Made by a program: the position numbers and the translations under genes. 14,049 nt of DNA from an uncultured Flavobacteriales bacterium (GTDB taxonomy: Bacteria; Bacteroidota; Bacteroidia; Flavobacteriales; Crocinitomicaceae): NCBI GenBank assembly GCA_946479125.1, contig CAMLET010000022.1, positions 1-14,049 of the forward strand, written 5' to 3'. The notes below the pieces were generated by a model. That model did no database searches. It saw only the letters and a program-made list of their open reading frames with translations, and was not told the origin of the DNA. Below, one piece after another: positions 5,044-11,659 of this stretch. The stretch's first letter is position 1. Every line of letters begins with the position of its first letter.

Positions 5044-7908
5044 TTGAAAACTACTGCATTGCTACTTCTGGCATTTTTCTGCTCTTTAAATGCTCTTTCT
5101 CAGTCTTTACACCAAGATGAATTATTGATTCACCCGGATAACGGTTTGGAAATTACTCCCAATCCAAAAGCGCCTCGTGAAAAGGTTAATTGTGACCTGA
5201 ACCGAATGGTTTTTGGCTGGCATCCGTATTGGATGAATGGTGCAGAAGATAATTATGAATGGGATTTGGTGAGCGATTTCTGTTTCTTCGGTTATGAAGT
5301 AGATTATACGAATGGAAACGCCACTTCAACGCATGCATGGGCAACCAACGATGCTGTGGATACGGCATTGGCAAAAGGAAAACAAGTGCATTTATGTGTA
5401 ATGTTGTTCTCCAATCACGCAGCTTTTTTTGGAAATTCAACTGCCAGAACAACCTTGATAAATAACCTTGTAACCTCACTTCAATCAAGAGGAGCTCACG
5501 GAATTAATATTGATTTTGAAGGTGTTCCAGCAAGTCAAAGTGCGAATTTGACAAGTTTCATGATTGATTTAGGAACTGCAATGCACACCGCTAACCCCAA
5601 TTACAAGTTGTCGATTTGTTTGTATGCCGTGGATTGGAACAATGTTTTCAACGAAACTGCGCTCAACGCTCAGGTCGATTTTTACACCATCATGGGCTAC
5701 GATTATTACTATTCAGGAAGTTCAACGGCTGGACCAACAGATCCGCTTTACGGTTTCAGTGATACTTACGATTATTCTTTGTCGAGAAGTGTTTCCTATT
5801 ATTTGAATGCAGGAATTCCAAAATCGAAATTGGTTCTTGGATTGCCGTATTACGGAAAGGAGTGGGAAACAACCGCTAATACCATTCCTTCATCAACTAC
5901 AGGAAACAATAATTACAGCAGAACTTATGATTATGTAAAGACCAATTCAACCGGATTTTATACAAATCCGATTCTAAATACCAGGGCTTCAGGTAGAGCA
6001 TATGTTTTTCAAAATGCAGGAACTTGGCGACAATGTTGGATTTCGGAAGAGAATGAGTTGCGTGATCGATATGATCTGGTGAATAGAAGAGATATCAAAG
6101 GAATCGGAATCTGGACTTTGGGTTACGACGATGGCTATACGGAATTGTGGGATGCAATCGAAGAAAAACTAACCTCTTGTAATTCCTGGACCTGTTCAGA
6201 TACACTTTACGATGAAGGCGGTCCGGAGGGAAATTACTACAATAATGAATCGTTCACGTATACAATCAATCCTCCGGGAGCAACAGGAATTGACATGTCG
6301 TTTTTGGAATTCAATACGGAAGCCAATTACGATACACTTTGGATTTACGACGGCGCTTCAACCGCTTCTAATTTAATTGGAGCTTATCATGGAACGAATT
6401 CGCCTGGAAATTTCACTACAAGTTCTGGTGCAGTAACACTTCGATTTAAGTCTGATGGTGGAACAAGAGCCGCTGGCTGGAAATTGGTTTATTCGTGCAT
6501 TCAGGATGTGGAAGAGCCTGTGGTTTCGGCTGTAATTTCTGAACCTTGGATTACGGAAGATGTTTCAGTTCAAATTTCCGCTACCGACAATATTGCTGTC
6601 GACAAAATGTATTGGAATGCACAAGGCTTGGAGAGCGCAACACCTGATTATTGGCAAGGAACAGCATCTCTCGGGCAAACATTTGAAGATTTTCAATTGC
6701 CAGGAGAATGGACGAACAGTGCTGGAATCTGGCAAGTGAATGCGGGCGTTGTTAATCAAACTGATGAAGCGAATGGAAATACGAGTTTCAGTTTGGCTTG
6801 TCCTGATTTGGGTGAAACCGATTTCCTTTTCAATTTGAAAGCTTCTCTTGGAGGTACGGGAACGAATCGACGTGCAGGAATGCATTTTATGTGTAGCGAT
6901 TTGACATTGCCAAACAGAGGAAATTCCTATTTCATTTATCTGCGAGTTGATTCCGATGTATTGCAGATCTATGAAACGACGAATGATGTTTTCGCGCTAA
7001 CAGCTGGTTTTCCCATAGTTGTTGATGTGAATACAGTTTATGATATCACTGCTTTGTATTCTGCTACGAACGGAGAAATTCAGGTGTTTGTGAATGGAAA
7101 TTATATTGGAAACTGGATAGATGCAACGCCGTTAACAATTAGCCAAGGTGTTTCACTGCGAAGCGGTAACTGTTTATTCGATGTGCAGGAAGTGAGCATA
7201 ATGGTTGGAACAACAGGTTCAGAGAATGTATTGGTTGGACCAAACGGACATTTCTTTAACTGTAATCCTGTTCCTTCAACAAAAGCCGGAAGAATTGCTT
7301 CTGCTGCAGTTGATGTGAATAACAATCTGGCATTCAATACGAATGATTACAATGTGGATTTCACGCTTCCAACCTTGGAACAACCAACGGATGAAGTAAT
7401 CGATTTAGATACGATTTATGTTGAGTTAGTCAATTTTTCAGGAATGACTTCTGAGGATCTGAATTCAGGAATTGTTTCGTTGGAAGCAGAAATTAGAAAT
7501 ACAAACGGAACAGTAATCTTTCCCTTATTTATACCACCGAGTTCAACTGTTAATATTGATCTGAACGGATTATTGGTGAATCACCAATACTACTTCTTGC
7601 GCGTATTAACGTGTAACAATGCAGGATTGTGTGATTCAATCGATAGCGACGGCTTCGAATACATCGGGGACTTGTCGACAACAGAATTGAGTGATGATGA
7701 ACTAATTATTTATCCTAATCCAATGAAAGATGTGGTGACTGTAAAATTGGAAAATGATACTGAATTGGTGGTTCTGGATGCGTTTGGAAAAGTTGTTCTG
7801 ACTAGAAGTTTGGATAAAGGTGAACAGCAGGTTTCATTGAAAGAATTCGCTTCTGGAGCTTATTTCTTTAAGATGGGAGATAAGTTGATTAAGGTTGTAA
7901 AAGAGTAA
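5044..7908 (+). CDS. Secreted multidomain GH18 (chitinase-like) protein with CUB, LamG-like and T9SS sorting domains
   Basis: This 954-residue protein starts at TTG. An in-frame TGA at 5023-5025 leaves no upstream alternative, and MKTTALLLLAFFCSLNALSQ is a clear signal peptide. Residues about 55-378 form a GH18 barrel: GWHPYW near the start, HGINIDFE at 152-159 with catalytic E159 and D157, then MGYDYYY, PYYGKEW and GIGIWTLGYD. The GH18 consensus DxxDxDxE has lost its first two Asp (H152, N155), as in some YaaH/SleL-like enzymes, so the substrate may be chitin, chitooligosaccharide or peptidoglycan. A CUB domain spans C384-C485. A LamG-like module (about 545-720) appears inserted between two parts of an Ig-like segment. 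A type A T9SS sorting domain begins at YPNP 890-893, implying export and surface attachment or release. Confidence 0.92.
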   Translation: MKTTALLLLAFFCSLNALSQSLHQDELLIHPDNGLEITPNPKAPREKVNCDLNRMVFGWHPYWMNGAEDNYEWDLVSDFCFFGYEVDYTNGNATSTHAWATNDAVDTALAKGKQVHLCVMLFSNHAAFFGNSTARTTLINNLVTSLQSRGAHGINIDFEGVPASQSANLTSFMIDLGTAMHTANPNYKLSICLYAVDWNNVFNETALNAQVDFYTIMGYDYYYSGSSTAGPTDPLYGFSDTYDYSLSRSVSYYLNAGIPKSKLVLGLPYYGKEWETTANTIPSSTTGNNNYSRTYDYVKTNSTGFYTNPILNTRASGRAYVFQNAGTWRQCWISEENELRDRYDLVNRRDIKGIGIWTLGYDDGYTELWDAIEEKLTSCNSWTCSDTLYDEGGPEGNYYNNESFTYTINPPGATGIDMSFLEFNTEANYDTLWIYDGASTASNLIGAYHGTNSPGNFTTSSGAVTLRFKSDGGTRAAGWKLVYSCIQDVEEPVVSAVISEPWITEDVSVQISATDNIAVDKMYWNAQGLESATPDYWQGTASLGQTFEDFQLPGEWTNSAGIWQVNAGVVNQTDEANGNTSFSLACPDLGETDFLFNLKASLGGTGTNRRAGMHFMCSDLTLPNRGNSYFIYLRVDSDVLQIYETTNDVFALTAGFPIVVDVNTVYDITALYSATNGEIQVFVNGNYIGNWIDATPLTISQGVSLRSGNCLFDVQEVSIMVGTTGSENVLVGPNGHFFNCNPVPSTKAGRIASAAVDVNNNLAFNTNDYNVDFTLPTLEQPTDEVIDLDTIYVELVNFSGMTSEDLNSGIVSLEAEIRNTNGTVIFPLFIPPSSTVNIDLNGLLVNHQYYFLRVLTCNNAGLCDSIDSDGFEYIGDLSTTELSDDELIIYPNPMKDVVTVKLENDTELVVLDAFGKVVLTRSLDKGEQQVSLKEFASGAYFFKMGDKLIKVVKE

Positions 7909-7911
7909 TAC

Positions 7912-7945
7912 GAAAGGTCACCGAGCGGAGTCGAGGTGACCTTTC
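7912..7945. terminator. Shared bidirectional terminator hairpin between convergent genes
   Basis: GAAAGGTCACC (7912-7922) and GGTGACCTTTC (7935-7945) form a perfect 11-bp stem around the 12-base loop GAGCGGAGTCGA. It sits in the 42-base gap between the convergent GH18 and thiol peroxidase genes and can serve both strands. The loop resembles GAGCGNAGTCGA-type hairpins that recur as terminator-like repeats in many genomes of this phylum (recollection, not searched). Confidence 0.8.
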
Positions 7946-7950
7946 AATTT

Positions 7951-8448
7951 TTACAAAGCCGCAATAGCCGCATCATAATTCGGTTCGTCGCTGATGTTAG
8001 AAACCAACTCCGTATGCAATACATTCTGGTTTTCATCCAAAACAACAATTGCACGAGCGTGTAAACCGTTCAATTTTCCATCAATCATTTCCAATCCGTA
8101 ATCTTTTCCGAATGTTCCGTTTTTGAAATCTGACAGTGTTTCAACGTTTTCAATTCCTTCCGCACCACAAAAGCGTTTTTGAGCAAATGGTAAATCGTGA
8201 GAAATACAAAGCACTGTTGTGTTTTCTAACCCGGAAGCACGTTGGTTAAACTCGCGAACAGAAGTTGCACAAGTAGAAGTATCGATACTTGGGAAGATAT
8301 TCAAAATCACACGCTTTCCGTTGTAGTCTGATAATTTTGCATCCGTCAAGTCATTTTTCAATAACGTGAATTCGGGAGCTAATGAACCAATTGCTGGTAA
8401 ATCAGCGTTTGTATTTACTGGATTTCCTCCTAAAGAAGTTGTTGCCAT
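7951..8448 (-). CDS. tpx: Thiol peroxidase (atypical 2-Cys peroxiredoxin)
   Basis: This 165-residue enzyme reduces hydrogen and alkyl hydroperoxides using thioredoxin. The peroxidatic cysteine is C60 in [16 protein letters not shown] and the resolving cysteine is C94 in [11 protein letters not shown]. Both are in the positions of E. coli Tpx, and the surrounding sequence is closely similar. The N-terminal GNPV motif and the C-terminal EPNYDAA segment also match the family. There is no signal peptide, so it is cytoplasmic or, as debated for E. coli, peripherally periplasmic. It converges with the GH18 gene over a shared hairpin and lies 88 bases downstream of the hydrolase gene. A weak -7-like TAACTTCG at 8475-8468 suggests its own promoter. 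The start is ATG. Confidence 0.96.
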   Translation of the reverse strand: MATTSLGGNPVNTNADLPAIGSLAPEFTLLKNDLTDAKLSDYNGKRVILNIFPSIDTSTCATSVREFNQRASGLENTTVLCISHDLPFAQKRFCGAEGIENVETLSDFKNGTFGKDYGLEMIDGKLNGLHARAIVVLDENQNVLHTELVSNISDEPNYDAAIAAL

Positions 8449-8536
8449 AGTCTTTTATTTTGAGAAACGAAGTTACAGTTTTTGGTAGGATGGAAGTGTG
8501 AAATCGCGTTAAATGATTTCTATAAGCAGATAAATA

Positions 8537-9604
8537 TTATCTATACGAAGTGGCAAATTGTGCTAGCTGATTAAATTCACTGTTGCGAAGATAAACACGC
8601 CAGGAATGTCTTTTTCCAATAGTTGAAGTCATGTTTACAATGTCCATAACATGTTCGCCAAACTCCAGATCACATGCTTTTTCAGCGTCTATCAAACAGT
8701 TCTTTCTGTTCAGACCAAAAGTTGTTTCACCATATTGGTAAGGTCCAGGACCAAACCAACCCATTTTGTTGTCTTTCTTTTTCAGAACAAAATCTTTTTC
8801 GTTATAGGCAATTAACCAATTGATATTTGGTTTCGTAATCGTTGAATGATATTCACTTAAAAAGAAATTTCTTCCCATTGCCGGAGCAATAAGTACAGCA
8901 TTTACTCTAGATATTGTAGAGCAGTTCACCAAAGCACGAACAGCGACTTTACAGCCAAGACTGTGAGCAATGACGTTAAACTGTTGATTGTTGAATTCAC
9001 TGAAAAAGATCTCTAATGAATTTCCAACGAGATCAGCACTTGAATAGGCATCCTGAAATAGAGCAAAGAGCGTGTTGTTCTTCTTTCTATTGGCTGAAAA
9101 ACAACAATCATATCTACTGTCCCAATAAATTTTCACCAAACGATAATCATTTAGCTTTTGAGCTGAAAGTGTAGAGTCAAGAATTCTATATTCGTTAACC
9201 GAGCTAACATCAGTAGCTGATTCCAAATACGATTTTCGATAACCGTGAATTCCGAAAACAGGCAATTCTGACCCAAATTTGTCCTGAATAGCATGTGATG
9301 ATTTGATAAGCATAAATGCATTCAATCGTTTATAAGATTCTTCCGAAATTGGAGTTTCGTGTTGTACTCCAAATGCTGAAAAAAGGGAATCTGCAAAATC
9401 CTTATGCCACTGCAAATAAACCTTCACCGAATAGTTACATGCTTTAAAATCACTTTCAATCATTCCCTCCGGATACAGCATTCCTTCGTAATCGAAGTAT
9501 ATGCTTAAGCCAGTATCGAGCGAATTTTTACTCACGAACGACACATGTTGAGCAAAAACCTGCTGAATGCCAAGGAGTGATATGAAAGCTAGAACGTATT
9601 TCAC
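8537..9604 (-). CDS. Secreted alpha/beta-hydrolase (DUF900-like, lipase/esterase-type fold)
   Basis: This 355-residue protein has a signal peptide (MKYVLAFISLLGIQQVFA, cleavage before QHVS) and starts at GTG, which overlaps the mnmD stop as GTGA. The core resembles DUF900-type alpha/beta-hydrolases: GIHGYR at 118-123 near the oxyanion hole, a WDSRYD segment at 161-166, and the nucleophile elbow IAHSLG at 212-217 with S215. In this elbow Ala replaces the first Gly of GxSxG. Likely acid and base partners are D271 (YNEKDF) and H318 or H333, both unproven. It is probably periplasmic or exported, acting on an ester or amide of unknown identity. No T9SS sorting domain or lipobox is visible. Translational coupling to a tRNA methyltransferase is unexpected and may be only positional. 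Confidence 0.72.
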   Translation of the reverse strand: MKYVLAFISLLGIQQVFAQHVSFVSKNSLDTGLSIYFDYEGMLYPEGMIESDFKACNYSVKVYLQWHKDFADSLFSAFGVQHETPISEESYKRLNAFMLIKSSHAIQDKFGSELPVFGIHGYRKSYLESATDVSSVNEYRILDSTLSAQKLNDYRLVKIYWDSRYDCCFSANRKKNNTLFALFQDAYSSADLVGNSLEIFFSEFNNQQFNVIAHSLGCKVAVRALVNCSTISRVNAVLIAPAMGRNFFLSEYHSTITKPNINWLIAYNEKDFVLKKKDNKMGWFGPGPYQYGETTFGLNRKNCLIDAEKACDLEFGEHVMDIVNMTSTIGKRHSWRVYLRNSEFNQLAQFATSYR

Positions 9605-10272
9605 AGTTGAGGCTTAATTGCTCTTGTCATTTCTCGTTTTCCGAGAGGACCTGGCAAGCTTTCAACAATAAATCCAGCTGATTTTAAATCACGCTTCACC
9701 TGACCTTTTGCGCAATAGGTAACAAACACACCACCTAAGGAAAGCCAGTTGAAAATCTTTTTGAAAATCTCTGCTGTCCACAGTTCAGGCTGTACACGTG
9801 GACCAAAAGCATCGTAATAAACCAAATCAACAGTTCCATTGTCCAATTGAAGATCCTGAATTTTTGCGATTCTTTTATCTAAAACAAAATGTTCGGAAAT
9901 AGACGTTTCCTTATTCCATTCCGCTGAATTCATTGCTTCATAAATAGCATGCGATTCTACATCTTTGGAAAAATCGGAATAGTTCATTGCTCGCCATTCT
10001 TCTTCCGTTGGAGGGAATGCTTCTAATCCAATGTAGTGAATGTATTGATTTCTTTTTTCGGATGAGAAATAGGTGAGAAGTGCATTTAATCCGGTTCCGT
10101 AGCCCATTTCAAGCACAGAAAGGTAATCTTCCGTTTTCGTATTTATTCCGTTGGAAATGAAAACATGCTGAGCTTCCTGCAATGCTCCGTGGGACGAGTG
10201 GTAATGTTCATTCCACTCAGGAATGTAAATGGTTTTAGATCCGTCGCCGGTTTCAATGATTTCTCTTTTCAC
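9601..10272 (-). CDS. mnmD: tRNA (5-methylaminomethyl-2-thiouridine)-methyltransferase MnmD
   Basis: This 223-residue SAM-dependent methyltransferase corresponds to the N-terminal domain of E. coli MnmC (MnmC2/DUF752), without the FAD oxidoreductase half. The family catalyses the final methylation of nm5(s2)U34 to mnm5(s2)U34 in the tRNA wobble position. Visible motifs are the SAM-binding LEMGYGTGLNA (54-64), acidic E84 after strand 2, DAFGPRVQPELW (154-165), YCAKGQVKRDLKSAGF (186-201) and the terminal GPLGKREMTRA (208-218). The start is GTG at 10272-10270. An overlapping ATG there reads straight into TGA, and the MKREII start agrees with relatives by recollection. Its TGA stop overlaps the start of the hydrolase gene. 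No clear promoter was found upstream. Confidence 0.93.
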   Translation of the reverse strand: MKREIIETGDGSKTIYIPEWNEHYHSSHGALQEAQHVFISNGINTKTEDYLSVLEMGYGTGLNALLTYFSSEKRNQYIHYIGLEAFPPTEEEWRAMNYSDFSKDVESHAIYEAMNSAEWNKETSISEHFVLDKRIAKIQDLQLDNGTVDLVYYDAFGPRVQPELWTAEIFKKIFNWLSLGGVFVTYCAKGQVKRDLKSAGFIVESLPGPLGKREMTRAIKPQL

Positions 10273-10580
10273 ATTACAAAGAAAACGAAATGCATCGAGA
10301 ATGTACGATTACTTTGTTGTTTTCGGGTTATACCTACTAAACTTAAGAAGAGGATTAGTGACTTGTGCTGTATGTGGTTGAAATAATTATCTCGTCCTAA
10401 ATTATAGATGATGAATTGGGGCACTGGCTTGCCGATGCATATTTTCTTCCCGCAAAGACACAAATATGGAGCGCTTAACAGACGCTCTCTACATATCGAG
10501 TCCGTTAGGCGAGCAAGACGACAAAGTCGTCATTTGTGCATTCGTGGCAATAATCATCTATATTTTGCGGTTGGATAACA
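10273..10580. other. 308-base gene-free stretch between mnmD and the MarR gene
   Basis: No convincing coding region is seen on either strand; short frames here have unremarkable composition and no recognisable domain. The right half (10450-10570) is a nested inverted-repeat element, listed separately. The left part should hold the mnmD promoter, but no good TAnnTTTG match was found. Confidence 0.5.
10450..10570. repeat. Nested inverted-repeat element in intergenic DNA
   Basis: The outer arms CCGCAAA (10450-10456) and TTTGCGG (10564-10570) are perfectly inverted. Within them CACAAAT (10459-10465) pairs with ATTTGTG (10532-10538). Two local hairpins lie inside: GAGCG/CGCTC (10469-10473 and 10483-10487) and GACGAC-AAA-GTCGTC (10517-10531, 6-bp stem with a 3-base loop). 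The right side reads ATTTGTGCATTCGTGGC, a phrase that by recollection recurs in intergenic DNA of Bacteroidota. The whole could be a dispersed palindromic element or a structured RNA. It carries no gene. Confidence 0.55.
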
Positions 10581-11012
10581 TCATTTCTTGCAATTCTCGA
10601 AAACCAGAGTCATGATTTCCATTGTGCGGTCGATTTCTTCCTGAGAAACACCGTTTAACGCTTTGGCTCTGTATTGAAGTACAAGTTCATTTACGGCATT
10701 CAAGGTTTCGATCCCGAGTTGAGTGACGCTCAATTCACTTCTCCTTCTATCTTTTTTATTCGTTTTTCTGGAAATGTACTTGGCTTTCACCAGTAATTCG
10801 ATAATTCGCGTAACAGACGCATTGTCTTTAAATACACGTTCTGAAATTTCTGTTTGAGGAATGGAAGGATTTTCCATTAAGCATTTCATTACCAACCATT
10901 GATCAATCGTAATTGTAAAGCCGTGTTTCTTCAGTTCTGACTGTGCAAACTGGCGATATGAGCGCATGGCCCGGTCGATGGTATAAAAAATGATGGAGTT
11001 TAACTTTTCCAA
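10581..11012 (-). CDS. MarR-family transcriptional regulator
   Basis: This winged-helix repressor or activator has 143 residues when started at the TTG at 11012-11010 (MEKLNSIIFYTIDRAMRSYR). This start gives the usual MarR N-terminal dimerisation helix and sits about 16 bases after a promoter-like -7 element. A longer reading to a TTG at 11126 would add 38 residues with no family character and would cross that promoter. The recognition region is about residues 51-74 (PQTEISERVFKDNASVTRII), followed by the wing with the characteristic KKDRRRSELSVT near residue 88. MarR proteins usually sense small aromatic or oxidising ligands; no ligand can be inferred. It is downstream of, and codirectional with, the AraC gene, and the receptor gene lies beyond that. 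Confidence 0.88.
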   Translation of the reverse strand: MEKLNSIIFYTIDRAMRSYRQFAQSELKKHGFTITIDQWLVMKCLMENPSIPQTEISERVFKDNASVTRIIELLVKAKYISRKTNKKDRRRSELSVTQLGIETLNAVNELVLQYRAKALNGVSQEEIDRTMEIMTLVFENCKK

Positions 11013-11027
11013 GAGCAGTGTTTGTAA

Positions 11028-11056
11028 CGAATATAGTGATTGCAATTGAAACACAA
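11028..11056 (-). promoter_or_regulatory. Candidate promoter of the MarR gene
   Basis: On the minus strand TTG (11056-11054), 18 bases, then TATATTCG (11035-11028) fits the Bacteroidota promoter form with one mismatch in the -7 element. It lies between the AraC stop and the TTG start at 11012, supporting that shorter start and separate transcription of the MarR gene. Confidence 0.5.
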
Positions 11057-11091
11057 GCACTAAGTTCAAGTTATGTAAATATTGAGTTTTG

Positions 11092-11122
11092 TAAGGAAGC
11101 CCGTTGCTTTCAGACTTCCTTA
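11092..11122 (-). terminator. Hairpin after the AraC gene, possible weak terminator
   Basis: As minus-strand RNA, UAAGGAAGUC and GGCUUCCUUA form a 10-bp stem with one G-U wobble and an 11-base loop, starting 13 bases after the AraC stop. On the plus strand the same position is a C-A mismatch, so the structure favours minus-strand RNA. There is no T tract after it, so termination may be partial, or the hairpin may protect the 3' end. Confidence 0.45.
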
Positions 11123-11134
11123 ACAATTAACTAT

Positions 11135-11491
11135 TCATTCCAATCTTTTATTGCTGATGATTCCAAAGTTTTTTGGATTAACACCTGTTACGCGTTTAAA
11201 AGCTTTGGAAAAAGAGGGTAAATCAGCATAACCCACTAAGAAGCTGATTTCTGTCCAGTTCGAATTTCCGCTTTTGTATAATTCAAGTGCCTTGGCGATT
11301 CTGAGTTTCCGGAAATAAGTTCCCGGACCAACGCCTTGGTGCATCTTAAATACTTTGTTGAGCTTACTTGTGGAGAAGTAAATAACGCTCGCATGTTTGT
11401 GAACATTGAATGGTTCTGTGCAATGTTCCTCCATGTAAAGAAGCAAGCGATTTATTGCCTGCTTATCGAAATCGAGTTGCGTGAGTTTCAT
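11135..11491 (-). CDS. Single-domain AraC-family transcriptional regulator
   Basis: This 118-residue protein, from the ATG at 11491-11489, consists almost only of the AraC double helix-turn-helix. The first HTH is around residues 34-53 (ASVIYFSTSKLNKVFKMHQG), followed by the linking helix FRKLRIAKALELYKSG at 60-75. The second HTH is around 80-100, ending in the family signature FSKAFKRVTGVNPKNF at 94-109. A TTG 19 codons upstream is open but adds non-conserved sequence across the promoter, so the ATG is preferred. It lacks an effector-binding domain, so activity may depend on its level or a partner. It is divergent from the outer-membrane receptor gene, with 168 bases between the starts, which suggests it controls that gene and perhaps itself. 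Confidence 0.87.
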   Translation of the reverse strand: MKLTQLDFDKQAINRLLLYMEEHCTEPFNVHKHASVIYFSTSKLNKVFKMHQGVGPGTYFRKLRIAKALELYKSGNSNWTEISFLVGYADLPSFSKAFKRVTGVNPKNFGIISNKRLE

Positions 11492-11511
11492 GTTGTTTGT
11501 ATTGGTTAAAG

Positions 11512-11519
11512 CAAATGTA
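11512..11519 (-). promoter_or_regulatory. AraC gene promoter, -7 element
   Basis: TACATTTG on the minus strand matches TAnnTTTG exactly and lies 20 bases before the ATG at 11491. There is no good TTTG at -33. Instead the palindrome TTGATATATCAA occupies about that position, which would suit a promoter that depends on an activator. Confidence 0.55.
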
Positions 11520-11536
11520 TTTGAAAAGGATAATAG

Positions 11537-11548
11537 TTGATATATCAA
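11537..11548. promoter_or_regulatory. Palindrome TTGATATATCAA, candidate regulator site 1
   Basis: This is a perfect 12-bp palindrome in the divergent AraC/receptor intergenic region, at the -33 position of the AraC promoter. Its ATATATCAA half recurs 45 bases to the right. It could bind the AraC or MarR product; the assignment is inference. Confidence 0.4.
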
Positions 11549-11584
11549 TTAAGTTAAAATTCCTTAACAACACTGGTTGTGTTC

Positions 11585-11593
11585 ATATATCAA
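11585..11593. promoter_or_regulatory. ATATATCAA, candidate regulator site 2
   Basis: This is a direct copy of the 9 bases at 11540-11548, spaced 45 bases away. It ends one base before the -7 element of the receptor promoter, a position suited to controlling RNA polymerase there. The surrounding DNA is AT-rich, so chance recurrence is possible. Confidence 0.35.
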
Positions 11594-11594
11594 A

Positions 11595-11602
11595 TATGTT
11601 TG
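11595..11602 (+). promoter_or_regulatory. Receptor gene promoter, -7 element
   Basis: TATGTTTG matches TAnnTTTG exactly, 57 bases before the ATG at 11660. The nearest upstream TTG (11577-11579) is only 15 bases away, shorter than the usual 19-21, so the -33 element is weak. Confidence 0.5.
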
Positions 11603-11659
11603 CATTGTGATAAAAAAGACAACGAAAGAGATCAAAAACAAACTCAAATTTGTAGAACC

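Noticed and set aside
8529..8543. AGATAA-ATA-TTATCT hairpin at the hydrolase stop codon
   Set aside because: The stem is only 6 AT-rich base pairs with no T tract; too weak to call a terminator.
10269..10463. 64-codon minus-strand open frame upstream of mnmD
   Set aside because: Low-complexity composition, no domain, and it overlaps the repeat element and the mnmD start region. More likely non-coding.
10496..10516. GAGTCCGTTAGGCGAGC stretch reminiscent of a hammerhead ribozyme stem II
   Set aside because: The conserved CUGAUGA core and the GAAA segment are absent and no flanking stems fit, so a ribozyme call is not supported.
11013..11126. N-terminal extension of the MarR protein from a TTG at 11126
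   Set aside because: The extra 38 residues have no MarR character and the stretch contains a promoter-like element and part of a hairpin. The TTG at 11012 gives the normal family N-terminus.
11492..11548. N-terminal extension of the AraC protein from a TTG at 11548
   Set aside because: It would cross an exact TAnnTTTG -7 element and adds non-conserved residues. The ATG at 11491 fits better.
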